Shown one piece after another: positions 21,649 to 30,577 of a stretch of 30,580 nucleotides of DNA. Made by a program: the position numbers and the translations under genes. The stretch is from an uncultured Muribaculaceae bacterium (lineage in GTDB: Bacteria > Bacteroidota > Bacteroidia > Bacteroidales > Muribaculaceae). The notes beneath the pieces were generated by a model that saw only the letters and a list, made by a program, of their open reading frames with translations, ran no database searches and was not told the DNA's origin. How positions within the stretch are numbered: position 1 is the first letter of the stretch; every line of letters begins with the position of its first letter. The stretch covers positions 1 to 30,580 of the forward strand of contig CAJUSZ010000028.1 of NCBI GenBank assembly GCA_910589425.1, given 5' to 3'.

Positions 21649-23304
21649 TTATTTTTTGCGTGGATCAGCGAGGAAGTGGTCGCCTGTGGTGCGGACAATC
21701 TCCTCGTAGTAGCGCTTGTCGTAGCCCGGGAATTTGGGTCCGGCAGGAAGCCCGTGTTCGGTATAGATGAATTTACCGTCGGCATCGGTCTTCTTCATGT
21801 TGCCGTCCATATATTTCACCATGAGATACTGGGCGAGGTCGCGGTAGGCGTCCGTCGCCTCACGGGCTATCTCGGCTCCCTCCTTGTTGACGGCCTCGGT
21901 CAGAGCCTTCGTGTCGCCGGCGGCTGCCATAGCGGCATACTGAGCCTCTTTGGCCGCTCTGGAATCCTGATATTTGGACTCAAGCTTACCCTGCACTTTG
22001 CGGATGTCGGGGATCATCAGATCGTAGCGGTTATATGCCTGATTGGCCACCCAGTTGTTCATCCAGAAATTGGAGTTCATGTCGAAAGTGTTGATGTCGC
22101 CGTGAGCGAGCTGGGCAGGCACCTCGGTCATGCTGCAATAGAAAGGCATGTAGACCGATGTATTGGTGTCGTCTGTACCGAACCAAAGCACTCCGCCCAC
22201 GGGATCGGGAAGATCGGCACGGCTCTGGCTTACGAAGCTCCAGCCTGTCTGCTGGGTGGCGATGGCACGTTCCATCACGTATTCTTTGCCGTCCACCTCG
22301 TAGCTCATCGGACGCCAGCGGTAAGGCACATGGTTCGGACCGGCGCCGATGTCGCCTGTCATGTCAAACGGAGTGTCTTCGAAATGATCACGCATACGCT
22401 CCTGCATATCCTTCAGGCTCACTTTCCTGTCGGGAATTATGTAAAGCGGCATCGGCTCGTCGGAAGTTCCGGCACACCATGCGTAATATTTCTCCATCTC
22501 CGGATTGTAGCGGCGGAAGAAACTCCACACCCGGGCATCGCATCCGCGGCGGGAGGCGGGATCATGGTTGTCGAACGCGTCGGCAAAGGAGAAATCCTCA
22601 TCCTTGCCGCTGAAATAGCCTCTTTTGCGGGCAAAGGAGATCACATCCTTTGAATGGAGTACATTCTTTTTGTCCTTGAAATCCACCTTGCGTATACGGG
22701 GCTCGTTGGCATGGCCGGATATGGCGTCGTCGGGGATCCGGACTGCCACCCAGACCGCACCTTTCTCAGCGCCTTTCCCGATCATCTCCAGCACCCAGAC
22801 CTCGTTCTTGTCGGCTATCGAGAATGATTCCCCGGAACTTGCATATCCGTATTTGTCAACGAGCGACGTCATCACATCGATGGCCTCCCTCGCCGTCTTG
22901 GAGCGTTCGAGCGCGATCTGTATCAGCGATCCGTAGTCGATTATGCTGTTGCCCGTGGTGTCGACAAGCTCCTTATGGCCTCCCCATGTCGATTCACCGA
23001 TGGCCACCTGATGCTCGTTGATGTTACCCACCACATTGTAGGTCTCGGCCGGCTGAGGGATCTCACCCAGAGGCTTGTTGCTGTCCCAGTCCACCACTTT
23101 GCGCATCTCCCCGGGAGCATGCTTGGCGGCGGGCGTGTGGGTGAGCATTCCGTAGAGCGTATGGCTGTCGGCGGCGTATGTAACCATCACTGAGCCGTCG
23201 GTCGTGGCCTTACGCCCGGCTATAAGGTTCGTGCAGGCGTCGGCATGAGGCGCCGCCATAGCGGCAGCCAGCATGACAGCGAATGCTATCTTTCTGATTC
23301 TCAT
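21649..23304 (-). CDS. Secreted C69-family dipeptidase (Ntn hydrolase)
   Basis: The 551-residue protein starts with a signal peptide (MRIRKIAFAVMLAAAMAAPHADA). It is followed at residue 24 by CTNLIAGRKATTDGSVM, the conserved start of mature C69 peptidases in which the new N-terminal Cys is the nucleophile. Other family features are YNVVGNINEHQVAIGESTWGG, SSGESFSIADKNEVWVLEM and TRTTGDH-like C-terminal sequence. The Asp at -2 makes a lipobox unlikely, so the protein should be periplasmic or secreted and cleave dipeptides. Known members include PepD and family C69 dipeptidases common in gut Bacteroidales. It is read from its own promoter at 23383-23414, divergent from dnaX. Confidence 0.93.
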   Translation of the reverse strand: MRIRKIAFAVMLAAAMAAPHADACTNLIAGRKATTDGSVMVTYAADSHTLYGMLTHTPAAKHAPGEMRKVVDWDSNKPLGEIPQPAETYNVVGNINEHQVAIGESTWGGHKELVDTTGNSIIDYGSLIQIALERSKTAREAIDVMTSLVDKYGYASSGESFSIADKNEVWVLEMIGKGAEKGAVWVAVRIPDDAISGHANEPRIRKVDFKDKKNVLHSKDVISFARKRGYFSGKDEDFSFADAFDNHDPASRRGCDARVWSFFRRYNPEMEKYYAWCAGTSDEPMPLYIIPDRKVSLKDMQERMRDHFEDTPFDMTGDIGAGPNHVPYRWRPMSYEVDGKEYVMERAIATQQTGWSFVSQSRADLPDPVGGVLWFGTDDTNTSVYMPFYCSMTEVPAQLAHGDINTFDMNSNFWMNNWVANQAYNRYDLMIPDIRKVQGKLESKYQDSRAAKEAQYAAMAAAGDTKALTEAVNKEGAEIAREATDAYRDLAQYLMVKYMDGNMKKTDADGKFIYTEHGLPAGPKFPGYDKRYYEEIVRTTGDHFLADPRKK

Positions 23305-23382
23305 AAATTAATCGTATAAGGTTAGTTAGTGTATCATGTTCAGGTGTGCCACCGGCGGCTGGCCGAGGCGGCATTATTATGG

Positions 23383-23414
23383 CAAAAATACGAAATAATC
23401 CTCACGCGGCCAAA
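23383..23414 (-). promoter_or_regulatory. Promoter of the C69 dipeptidase gene
   Basis: On the minus strand TTTG (23414-23411) is followed after 20 bases by TATTTTTG (23390-23383), an excellent match to the Bacteroidetes consensus. Transcription would start near 23376. Confidence 0.72.
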
Positions 23415-23445
23415 ACCATTTCCGCCGCGCATCGATTTTTTTTAT

Positions 23446-23453
23446 TACTTTTG
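23446..23453 (+). promoter_or_regulatory. -7 box of dnaX
   Basis: TACTTTTG followed by C matches TAnnTTTG and gives a start near 23460. No good -33 TTTG is present upstream. It lies about 30 bases from the -33 box of the divergent dipeptidase promoter, so the two polymerase sites nearly touch. Confidence 0.55.
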
Positions 23454-23501
23454 CATCAGAATTGCGGCCTGATGGCTTCGCTTTACAAAAAAACACCCCA
23501 G

Positions 23502-25292
23502 ATGGATCAGAACACTCCCTACATTGTCTCAGCAAGAAAATATCGCCCGGCAAATTTCCATACAGTAGTCGGGCAGAAAGCCTTGACGGAGACGCTCCGC
23601 AATGCCGTAACCACAGGCCGGGTGGCCCAGGCATATCTTTTCTGCGGCCCGCGGGGAGTCGGGAAAACATCATGCGCGAGGATATTCGCAAAGACCCTCA
23701 ACTGCCAGCACCTCACGCCCGAGGGCGAGGCATGCGGGGAATGCGAGTCATGCAAGGCCGTGGACAGGGGCAATTCGTTCAATCTTCTCGAACTCGACGC
23801 GGCATCCAACAACTCTGTCAACGACATCCGCGACATCACCGACCAGGTCAGCATCCCCCCTCAGAACGGACGCTACCGCGTGTTCATCATCGACGAGGTC
23901 CACATGCTGTCATCAGCCGCATTCAACGCATTCCTGAAGACTCTCGAGGAGCCGCCGCGCCATGTGGTCTTTATCCTCGCCACCACAGAAAAGCACAAGA
24001 TCCTGCCGACAATCATGAGCCGCTGCCAGGTGTACGACTTCAAACGGATCACCGTCAACGACATGGTGGAGCATCTGGCCTACGTCGCCTCGCAGGAGGG
24101 GATCTCGGCCCAGCCCGAGGCACTCGATGTTATAGCGAGGAAAGCCGACGGAGCCATGCGCGACGCCCTTTCCATATTCGACCAGGTGGCGGCATCGTGC
24201 ATGGGCGACATCACATACGCCGGCACGGTGGAGAACCTCAATGTACTCGACTATGAATATTATTTCCGCATCGTAGAGGCTTTCTGCAAAGCCGATGTGG
24301 CCTCAGCCCTGCTGCTCTACAATGAAATACGCGACAAAGGATTCGATTCCCTATTCTTTGTCAACGGACTGGCCGCGCATCTGAGAAACCTTATGGTGGC
24401 CGCAGATCCGCGCACTATAAAACTTCTCGAAGTGAGCAGCAGCGTAGGACCGCGCTACATAGCCCAGGCCGCGTCGCTCCCCCCGCAATGGTACTACCAT
24501 GCCCTCGCCATCCTTAACGAGTGCGACGTCAACTACCGGTCGGCGTCAAGCAAGCAGCTTCTGGTCGAGCTTTCGCTTGTAAGGATCGCGTCGCTGCGCA
24601 GTCCCCAGACAACGCAGCAGCCTCAGGCGCCGACGCCGCAACAGACTCCCGTCGCCCCGGCACCCGCTCCGCCGAAACAGCAACCGCCAGCGGCAGGAAC
24701 GCAGCAACCGCCACGGCAAGCCCACCCGCAACCTCCTGTCCAGCAGCCGAGGCCGGCGCATAACCCTGCTGTGCAACAACGCACCGAGGCCGCTCCGCGC
24801 CCTGTAGGGAAAATACAGCTCGGCTCGGGCGCTCCAGCCACAGTCCGTATCAGACAAGGAAACAGCCAGACCCCGGACTCACTCCCCAACAGTCAGGGCG
24901 GCGGCCAGAAGGGCGCCGCTGCCGCCCGCCACACTCCCATAACGCCCGACCGCCTCGCCGACGCCTGGCAGCAATTCATCGCGGCCAATCCGCAGCTGAC
25001 AATCGTCGTTACCACAATGCAGACATCCGTACCCGAGAAACTGGACGAGACAACCTACAGGCTCGAACTCGCCAACGAGGGACAACGGCAGCAATTCGAG
25101 AAAGCCATGCCGACCATCACCGGATTTATCCGCGACAGGCTCGAGAACGACGATTTCACCCTCCGGCTCGCCCTTTCCCAGAACAGGGAACAGACAAGGA
25201 TCCTCACCACACGGGAATTCATAACCAACGTCATGACCAACAACCCATCGCTGCGGGATCTGCTGACATTTCTTGACGCCGAACTGATTTAG
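23502..25292 (+). CDS. dnaX: DNA polymerase III subunit gamma/tau
   Basis: DnaX is the clamp-loader ATPase that organises the replicative polymerase. From the ATG at 23502 the product has 596 residues and starts MDQNTPYIVSARKYRP, the usual beginning in this phylum. An in-frame ATG at 23472 is possible. Starts further upstream precede the promoter and are unlikely. Walker A is GPRGVGKTS (residues 49-57), the zinc site uses Cys68, 78, 81 and 84, Walker B is FIIDEVH (128-134), and the SRC motif is at 173-175. A Pro/Gln-rich linker spans about 366-425, followed by a C-terminal tau-like domain that ends in LRDLLTFLDAELI. I saw no slippery A-run of the kind that makes gamma in E. coli, so the long form is probably the main product. 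Confidence 0.95.
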   Translation: MDQNTPYIVSARKYRPANFHTVVGQKALTETLRNAVTTGRVAQAYLFCGPRGVGKTSCARIFAKTLNCQHLTPEGEACGECESCKAVDRGNSFNLLELDAASNNSVNDIRDITDQVSIPPQNGRYRVFIIDEVHMLSSAAFNAFLKTLEEPPRHVVFILATTEKHKILPTIMSRCQVYDFKRITVNDMVEHLAYVASQEGISAQPEALDVIARKADGAMRDALSIFDQVAASCMGDITYAGTVENLNVLDYEYYFRIVEAFCKADVASALLLYNEIRDKGFDSLFFVNGLAAHLRNLMVAADPRTIKLLEVSSSVGPRYIAQAASLPPQWYYHALAILNECDVNYRSASSKQLLVELSLVRIASLRSPQTTQQPQAPTPQQTPVAPAPAPPKQQPPAAGTQQPPRQAHPQPPVQQPRPAHNPAVQQRTEAAPRPVGKIQLGSGAPATVRIRQGNSQTPDSLPNSQGGGQKGAAAARHTPITPDRLADAWQQFIAANPQLTIVVTTMQTSVPEKLDETTYRLELANEGQRQQFEKAMPTITGFIRDRLENDDFTLRLALSQNREQTRILTTREFITNVMTNNPSLRDLLTFLDAELI

Positions 25293-25359
25293 AGCCCGTT
25301 TTTCCAAACACACATTCCTGTCCCCTGAAACTTTTCGGTCCACCGCGGGTTATTCTTTC

Positions 25360-25390
25360 AGAGTGGGAAGTCATCTTGACTTCACACTCT
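25360..25390 (+). repeat. Hairpin just upstream of the acyl-CoA synthetase-like gene
   Basis: AGAGTGGGAAGTCA (25360-25373) pairs with TGACTTCACACTCT (25377-25390) over 14 positions with one mismatch, around a three-base loop. It ends 21 bases before the ATG. No T-run follows, so it is more likely an operator or an mRNA structure than a terminator. Confidence 0.6.
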
Positions 25391-25411
25391 CAGAACACAA
25401 TCCCTCCCGCT

Positions 25412-27064
25412 ATGGAAAATTTCATAAAACTATATCAGAAAAGCTTCATCGAGAACTGGGATCTCCCGGCTCTGACGGAATACACATCCCGGCGTCAGCT
25501 CTCCTACGGCGACCTCGCTACGGAGATAGCACTCGTCCACACACTTTTCGAGACGTCGGGGCTGCGACAAGGTTCCAAAGTGGCCATTTGCGGCAGGGAT
25601 TCAATCGGCTGGATCATCGCCTACATGGCCACGGTTACATACGGCGCGGTGGCCGTCCCCATTCTCGCCGACTTCAACCCTGTGGACATTGTCCACGTAG
25701 CCAACCATTCCGGAGCCGAGCTTCTCTTCATCGGAGAGAATGTGTGGGAACATATCGATCCCGAATCTCTCCTGCACACAAGGGCGATCCTTTCCCTCGA
25801 CAGCCGGGAGCTTCTTCACGAACGCTCCGGCAACGAGTTCGCGCGCAACCTGCGCCTGCTGCGGCGCCGTTTCAGACGCCGCTATCCCGACGGCTACTCT
25901 TCGGCCCATATCAGCTATCCGGACAGAGACAACAGCGAGCTGGCCGAGATCAACTATACTTCGGGCACCACCGGATTCTCCAAAGGAGTGATGCTCACCG
26001 GAGAGAATCTGGCCGGCAACGTGGTTTTCGGCATCAGATCCGAACTTCATTTCAGATCCTCCCGGGCGCTCGCATTCCTGCCGCTCGCACACGCCTACGG
26101 ATGCGCTTTCGACATGCTCACTCCCCTCGCCGTAGGCTCCCACATCACGCTGCTCGGCAAAACTCCTTCGCCCAGAGTGCTGGTAAAGGCTCTGGGCGAG
26201 GTGAAGCCCCATCTGGTGATCTGCGTTCCGCTCATCCTCGAGAAGATCTACAAAAGCCAGATCCTCCCGCTGATTTCCAAAGGAACCATGAGATGGACCC
26301 TCGCCGTTCCTTTCCTCGACAACCTGATATATTCAAAAATACGCAAAAAGCTCACAGACGCTTTCGGAGGAGAGTTCGAGGAGGTGATCGTGGGGGGAGC
26401 GCCGCTCAATCATGAGGTGGAGGATTTCCTGCACAGGATCAGGTTTCCATTCACCGTCGGCTACGGCATGACCGAATGCGGCCCACTCATCTCCTACACC
26501 CCATGGAGGGAATTCATACCCGGAAGTTCAGGAAAACTTCTTCCCGGCATGGAAGCGATGATCATGAGCGACGATCCCGCCGGGACGCCGGGCGAGATAT
26601 GCGTCAGAGGAACCAACGTCATGAAAGGCTACTACCGCAATCAGGAAGCGACAGACGCCGTACTCTCTCCCGACGGATGGCTGCGCACCGGAGACATCGG
26701 CACGTTGGATCCCGACGGCACTCTCTTCATCCGCGGCCGGTCGAAGACAATGATCCTGTCGGCCTCCGGACAGAACATATATCCCGAGGAGATAGAGGCC
26801 AAGCTCAACAACATGCCTTTCGTGGCCGAGAGCCTGGTCGTGGAACGCGACGGACGGCTTGTCGCCCTGGTCTATCCGGATTACGAGGCGGCAGACCGGA
26901 TCGGGGTGGCCGCGGCCGATCTCTCCGAGACAATGGAGAATGTGCGCAGGGAACTGAACAGTCTTCTCGCCCCCTACGAACAGATAAGCCGCATCCAGCT
27001 TCTTCCGAATGAATTCGAGAAAACACCAAAACGATCTATAAAAAGATTCCTATATACAAACTGA
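25412..27064 (+). CDS. AMP-binding long-chain acyl-CoA synthetase-like enzyme
   Basis: This is a 550-residue adenylate-forming enzyme. These enzymes activate a carboxylate with ATP to an acyl adenylate and usually pass it to CoA. Family core motifs are in order: YTSGTTGFSKGV near residue 181 (the phosphate loop, with Phe-Ser in place of the common Pro), FLPLAHAYG, VGYGMTECGP, GWLRTGDIG and FIRGRSKTMILSASGQNIYPEE (A8 hinge; quoted in part of its length). The C-terminal Lys region is EKTPKRSIKRF. The layout fits long-chain fatty acid-CoA ligases of Bacteroidetes. The ATG at 25412 begins MENFIKLYQKSF. The longer frame starts with TTG inside the leader hairpin. No strong promoter box is evident in the 119 bases after dnaX, so read-through from dnaX is possible. 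Confidence 0.9.
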   Translation: MENFIKLYQKSFIENWDLPALTEYTSRRQLSYGDLATEIALVHTLFETSGLRQGSKVAICGRDSIGWIIAYMATVTYGAVAVPILADFNPVDIVHVANHSGAELLFIGENVWEHIDPESLLHTRAILSLDSRELLHERSGNEFARNLRLLRRRFRRRYPDGYSSAHISYPDRDNSELAEINYTSGTTGFSKGVMLTGENLAGNVVFGIRSELHFRSSRALAFLPLAHAYGCAFDMLTPLAVGSHITLLGKTPSPRVLVKALGEVKPHLVICVPLILEKIYKSQILPLISKGTMRWTLAVPFLDNLIYSKIRKKLTDAFGGEFEEVIVGGAPLNHEVEDFLHRIRFPFTVGYGMTECGPLISYTPWREFIPGSSGKLLPGMEAMIMSDDPAGTPGEICVRGTNVMKGYYRNQEATDAVLSPDGWLRTGDIGTLDPDGTLFIRGRSKTMILSASGQNIYPEEIEAKLNNMPFVAESLVVERDGRLVALVYPDYEAADRIGVAAADLSETMENVRRELNSLLAPYEQISRIQLLPNEFEKTPKRSIKRFLYTN

Positions 27065-27084
27065 CACCCGTAAGGGCCATCGTT

Positions 27085-27115
27085 TTTGCGGCATGAGAAA
27101 AATTTGCTAATTTTG
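27085..27115 (+). promoter_or_regulatory. Promoter of the lipoprotein/beta-barrel operon
   Basis: TTTG (27085-27088) is followed after exactly 19 bases by TAATTTTG (27108-27115), a full match to the Bacteroidetes consensus. Transcription would begin near 27122, about 33 bases before the ATG at 27155. Confidence 0.75.
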
Positions 27116-27154
27116 CACACAAATTAACATCAGGAAACATTTTCGACATTGCCA

Positions 27155-28969
27155 ATGAAACATTCCCATTTAGCCGCTTTAGCGACGGCTACACTATGCC
27201 TGCCCTTATCCGGATGCATAGATGACAATTATGACCTTACCGACATCGACACCACAACGGAAATCAAGGTCAACAATCTCGTCCTTCCCGTCAACATCGA
27301 TCCTGTCGAGCTGTCAGACATAATCAAGGTCGAGGAGGGAGACAAGCTCCATGAGGTTACGATCAACGGGAAGACTTTCTATGCCGTGGAAGAGAGCGGC
27401 ACTTTCAAGTCAGATCCCATAAACATAGACGGCTTCCAGGCCAATCCCGGAGAACTCCACCCCACCTCGGCCCTATTCAGACCAGGCACTCCGGCAGGCT
27501 TGCGCGGCAGACGCAGAGAGGCTGCAGGAGAAATCAAATACATTCTCGACAATAAGGTTGTCAGAGATCTGAAATACGAAGCAACCGGAATTGACAAAGC
27601 TATCCACAGCATCGACGCCATCGATTTCAATAACCTCAGCTTCAACATCCACCTGAAAATGTCGGGCTCCACACCCGGCTACGACTCCCGGATAACGGAC
27701 GTGGTGATCGCGTTTCCCGCCGGCATGGACGTAATCGCGGCCTCAGCCCCTGGATATACATTCTCACCCGACGACTACTCTGTCCGCGACGGACGCCTGA
27801 AGCTCTCCACAGTGAATCTCGACAGCAACGGAGAGGCACGGATCTCGGTCGTTTCCAACGCTGTAGACCTCGACCCTGCCAAATATCCCGTCTATAAAGA
27901 CGCCTTCTCCTACGCCAACCATACATTCCATCTCGATTCCGACATCACGATCCACGAAGGAAACCTGATCTTCACTGCCAACAGCGGATCAGCCCCGGCT
28001 CTGCCACAGGAAATCAAATTCGACATAACCTACGCGGCAGATCCGATCAACGTTACAGCATTCCTCGGATCTGTGCAATATGACATAGACGGCGACGGTC
28101 TCAACATCGAACCGATCACACTCGACGATCTTCCCGACTTCCTCGCCGGAGAGGAGACCAACCTTATCATCTCAAACCCCGAGATATGGCTCAGCATAAA
28201 CAACCCGGTCGGCAATGAAGGACTCGTATACACCACCGGATTCGACATCCAGGCCGTCCGCGAGTCCCAGCCCTCGGCCAGCTTCCCGCTCTCCCCTTTC
28301 ACCGTGGCGGCATCCGGAGGCAAAGGCCCCTACAGCTTCCTTCTCGCTCCGAAGCCGGATGATGTGGCCGACATCCCCAACGGGTTCGCACAGAATCTCT
28401 CGCGCGTGACATACCCGAATCTCGGACGTGTACTCAGCGGAAACGGTCTGCCCAAACAGATCGACATCAATCTCGTCGAGCCACAGATCCCGCTTCAGAA
28501 ACTCCATCGCAAATTCGCCCTCGGACGCGATCTGGATCCCGTGGAGGGAAACTACCGCTTCCTGGCTCCACTCGCCCTGGAAGGCAATTCCTCGGAAGGC
28601 TCGGTGATAGTCTACACCAAACGTGAGGACGGATGGAACGACGAGGATGTGGATGCGATCGTCATCTCTCATCTCTCGTTGAGTACCAAAGTCAGCAGTG
28701 ATCTTCCTGTCGGCGCCGAACTGACAGTCTATCCCCTCGGCACGGACGGACACCGGATGGACGTCAAAGGAACAGCAACCATCCCGGCCAATGCCAGCGA
28801 CACGGAACTTGTCATAGCCATCGACGGTGAGATCCGCCATCTCGACGGAGTGGAATTCATCGCCACCGTGCGCCCCGACGGCTCCGACGAGGTTCTCGCC
28901 CCGAACCAGCGCATCGTCCTCAAGGAGATCCAGGCCAAAGTAACCGGCACCTACACTAAAAAACTGTAA
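27155..28969 (+). CDS. Large envelope lipoprotein of unknown function
   Basis: The 604-residue product has a signal peptide with lipobox LSGC (Cys21), followed by IDDNYDLTDIDTTTEI. An acidic stretch right after the lipid Cys is common in Bacteroidetes lipoproteins and can act as a surface-export signal. The rest is rich in predicted beta-strand with many Asp and Asn and no enzyme motif that I recognise. Blocks such as LKLSTVNLDSNGEARISVVS suggest tandem beta-sandwich modules. The ATG at 27155 starts a proper signal peptide; the TTG two codons upstream is rejected. The gene is preceded by a strong promoter and followed after 24 bases by a beta-barrel gene, so the two probably work together at the outer membrane. 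The function is unknown. Confidence 0.85.
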   Translation: MKHSHLAALATATLCLPLSGCIDDNYDLTDIDTTTEIKVNNLVLPVNIDPVELSDIIKVEEGDKLHEVTINGKTFYAVEESGTFKSDPINIDGFQANPGELHPTSALFRPGTPAGLRGRRREAAGEIKYILDNKVVRDLKYEATGIDKAIHSIDAIDFNNLSFNIHLKMSGSTPGYDSRITDVVIAFPAGMDVIAASAPGYTFSPDDYSVRDGRLKLSTVNLDSNGEARISVVSNAVDLDPAKYPVYKDAFSYANHTFHLDSDITIHEGNLIFTANSGSAPALPQEIKFDITYAADPINVTAFLGSVQYDIDGDGLNIEPITLDDLPDFLAGEETNLIISNPEIWLSINNPVGNEGLVYTTGFDIQAVRESQPSASFPLSPFTVAASGGKGPYSFLLAPKPDDVADIPNGFAQNLSRVTYPNLGRVLSGNGLPKQIDINLVEPQIPLQKLHRKFALGRDLDPVEGNYRFLAPLALEGNSSEGSVIVYTKREDGWNDEDVDAIVISHLSLSTKVSSDLPVGAELTVYPLGTDGHRMDVKGTATIPANASDTELVIAIDGEIRHLDGVEFIATVRPDGSDEVLAPNQRIVLKEIQAKVTGTYTKKL

Positions 28970-28993
28970 TCACACTGAACAAACCGATATTCC

Positions 28994-30364
28994 ATGAAAC
29001 TTCATATAAAAGCCGCAGCCGCCGGAATCGCATTGCTCTGCGCCTCGGCTGCAACGGCACAGACCACATACTCTGGCTATTTCCTCGACAACTACACCTA
29101 CCGCTACCAGCTCAACCCGGCTTTCGCCCCCGAAAGCGGATTTGCGGGAATGCCAGCGATAGGCAACTTCAATCTCGCCATGCGCGGCAATCTGCACGTA
29201 AGCGATGTGATCTACAATGTTGACGGCAAGACCGTACTCTTCACCAATCCCGGAGTCTCCGCCTCCGAAGTCATGAGCGGAATCAAAGACCGCAACAGGA
29301 TCGGTCTGGCCACCAAATTCGATCTGCTGAGCGCCGGATGGAAAGCCTGGGGAGGATTCAACGCCATAACGGTAAGCGCGGTGGCAAACGCCAACATCAG
29401 CATCCCAAAAGCATTCTTCTCGCTTGCGAAAGAGGGTGTGGAAAACCGTACATACGACATACGCGACATGTTCGGCAACGCCAATGCCTACGCACAAATA
29501 GCGCTCAACCACTCGCGCGACATAAAGCAGGTGCCGGGACTCAGGGCAGGAGCCGCCTTGAAATTCTATGTCGGGGTCGGCAATCTCGACTTCCAGTTCA
29601 ACCGCGCCGACCTGACTCTCGGGACAGAATCATGGCGTGCCGTAACCAACGCCAATGTCTACGCCTCCGTGGGCGGACTGAAATTCGACCATAAGACCAA
29701 CGACAAGTCAGGACGGGAATATGTGTCGGGAGCCAACATCGACGGATTCGGGATCAACGGCTTCGGCATGGGTCTCGACCTCGGCGCGGAATATAAATGG
29801 AACGATTTCCGGTTCTCGGTAGCGGTTCTCGACCTCGGCTTCATATCCTGGGGAAAGACCCAGTGGGCGTCTACAGACGGCGACCGCACCATCGACACCG
29901 GCGCCTACACATTCAATGCCGACGACGACGCGCCTAACTCCTTCAGCAACGAATGGGACCGTCTCAGCGACGACCTCGCCGATCTTTATCAGCTTTCGGA
30001 CATGGGCGAGCTTTCATCGCGCACCAGAGCCATGGCCGCCACACTCAATTTCGGCGTGGAATATGAATTCCCGCTCTACCGCAAACTCAGGTTCGGCGTG
30101 CTTAACTCGACTGTGATCAACGGGAAATACACATGGAACCAGACCCGCATATCGGCCAATGTCAGCCCTCTGCGCTTCCTCTCGGCGTCCGTCAACATGG
30201 AAGCCGGATCCTACGGCGTCGGCTTCGGATGGCTTCTCAACATCTACACCAAGGGAATCAATTTCTTCGCAGGAATGGACCATACGCTCGGCAAGCTCGC
30301 GAAGCCCGGCGTGCCTCTCAATTCCAACGCAAGCTTCAATGTAGGCCTCAACTTCCCTTTCTGA
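28994..30364 (+). CDS. DUF5723-like outer-membrane beta-barrel protein
   Basis: The 456-residue protein has a cleavable signal peptide (MKLHIKAAAAGIALLCASAATA) and then a body of alternating strands ending in SFNVGLNFPF, with the terminal Phe typical of BAM-inserted barrels. YRYQLNPAFAPESG near the start and GFGMGLDLGAEYKW in the middle resemble the DUF5723 family of Bacteroidetes outer-membrane proteins. The family name is from memory and should be treated as likely, not proven. It follows the lipoprotein gene by 24 bases and is closed by a terminator, forming a two-gene operon. Transport, adhesion or a structural role cannot be told apart from sequence. Confidence 0.85.
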   Translation: MKLHIKAAAAGIALLCASAATAQTTYSGYFLDNYTYRYQLNPAFAPESGFAGMPAIGNFNLAMRGNLHVSDVIYNVDGKTVLFTNPGVSASEVMSGIKDRNRIGLATKFDLLSAGWKAWGGFNAITVSAVANANISIPKAFFSLAKEGVENRTYDIRDMFGNANAYAQIALNHSRDIKQVPGLRAGAALKFYVGVGNLDFQFNRADLTLGTESWRAVTNANVYASVGGLKFDHKTNDKSGREYVSGANIDGFGINGFGMGLDLGAEYKWNDFRFSVAVLDLGFISWGKTQWASTDGDRTIDTGAYTFNADDDAPNSFSNEWDRLSDDLADLYQLSDMGELSSRTRAMAATLNFGVEYEFPLYRKLRFGVLNSTVINGKYTWNQTRISANVSPLRFLSASVNMEAGSYGVGFGWLLNIYTKGINFFAGMDHTLGKLAKPGVPLNSNASFNVGLNFPF

Positions 30365-30388
30365 CCACACCCCGCAACGATGTCATTT

Positions 30389-30431
30389 CCGGCACGCCTC
30401 CCAGCAATGGAGCGGCGTGCCGGCGCGTTTT
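30389..30431 (+). terminator. Terminator of the lipoprotein/beta-barrel operon
   Basis: CCGGCACGCC (30389-30398) pairs perfectly with GGCGTGCCGG (30414-30423), ten GC-rich pairs around a 15-base loop. CGCGTTTTT follows on the plus strand, 25 bases after the barrel stop. Confidence 0.85.
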
Positions 30432-30534
30432 TCCGATGCCCCGGGAAATGAGATTTGCTCGGTCGGGATGTTTTTTCCTGACTTCGTCACTCAAAAAATA
30501 ACGAAAATATAAATGACTCAATCAGAATAAATTG

Positions 30535-30577
30535 TAATTTTGCGTACCCCGAATTTGGGGTACGCAAGTTATTTTTT
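30535..30577 (+). promoter_or_regulatory. -7-like box fused to a perfect hairpin and T-run at the window edge
   Basis: TAATTTTG (30535-30542) fits the -7 consensus. The hairpin TGCGTACCCC/GGGGTACGCA (30541-30550 with 30557-30566, loop GAATTT) begins on its last two bases, and TTATTTTTT follows. It may be the promoter and leader of a gene beyond the window, a very short RNA, or a second terminator. No -33 box is clear. Confidence 0.45.

Noticed and set aside
23502..25292. Possible programmed frameshift in dnaX producing a gamma form
   Set aside because: No A-rich slippery heptamer followed by a stable stem was found near the linker.
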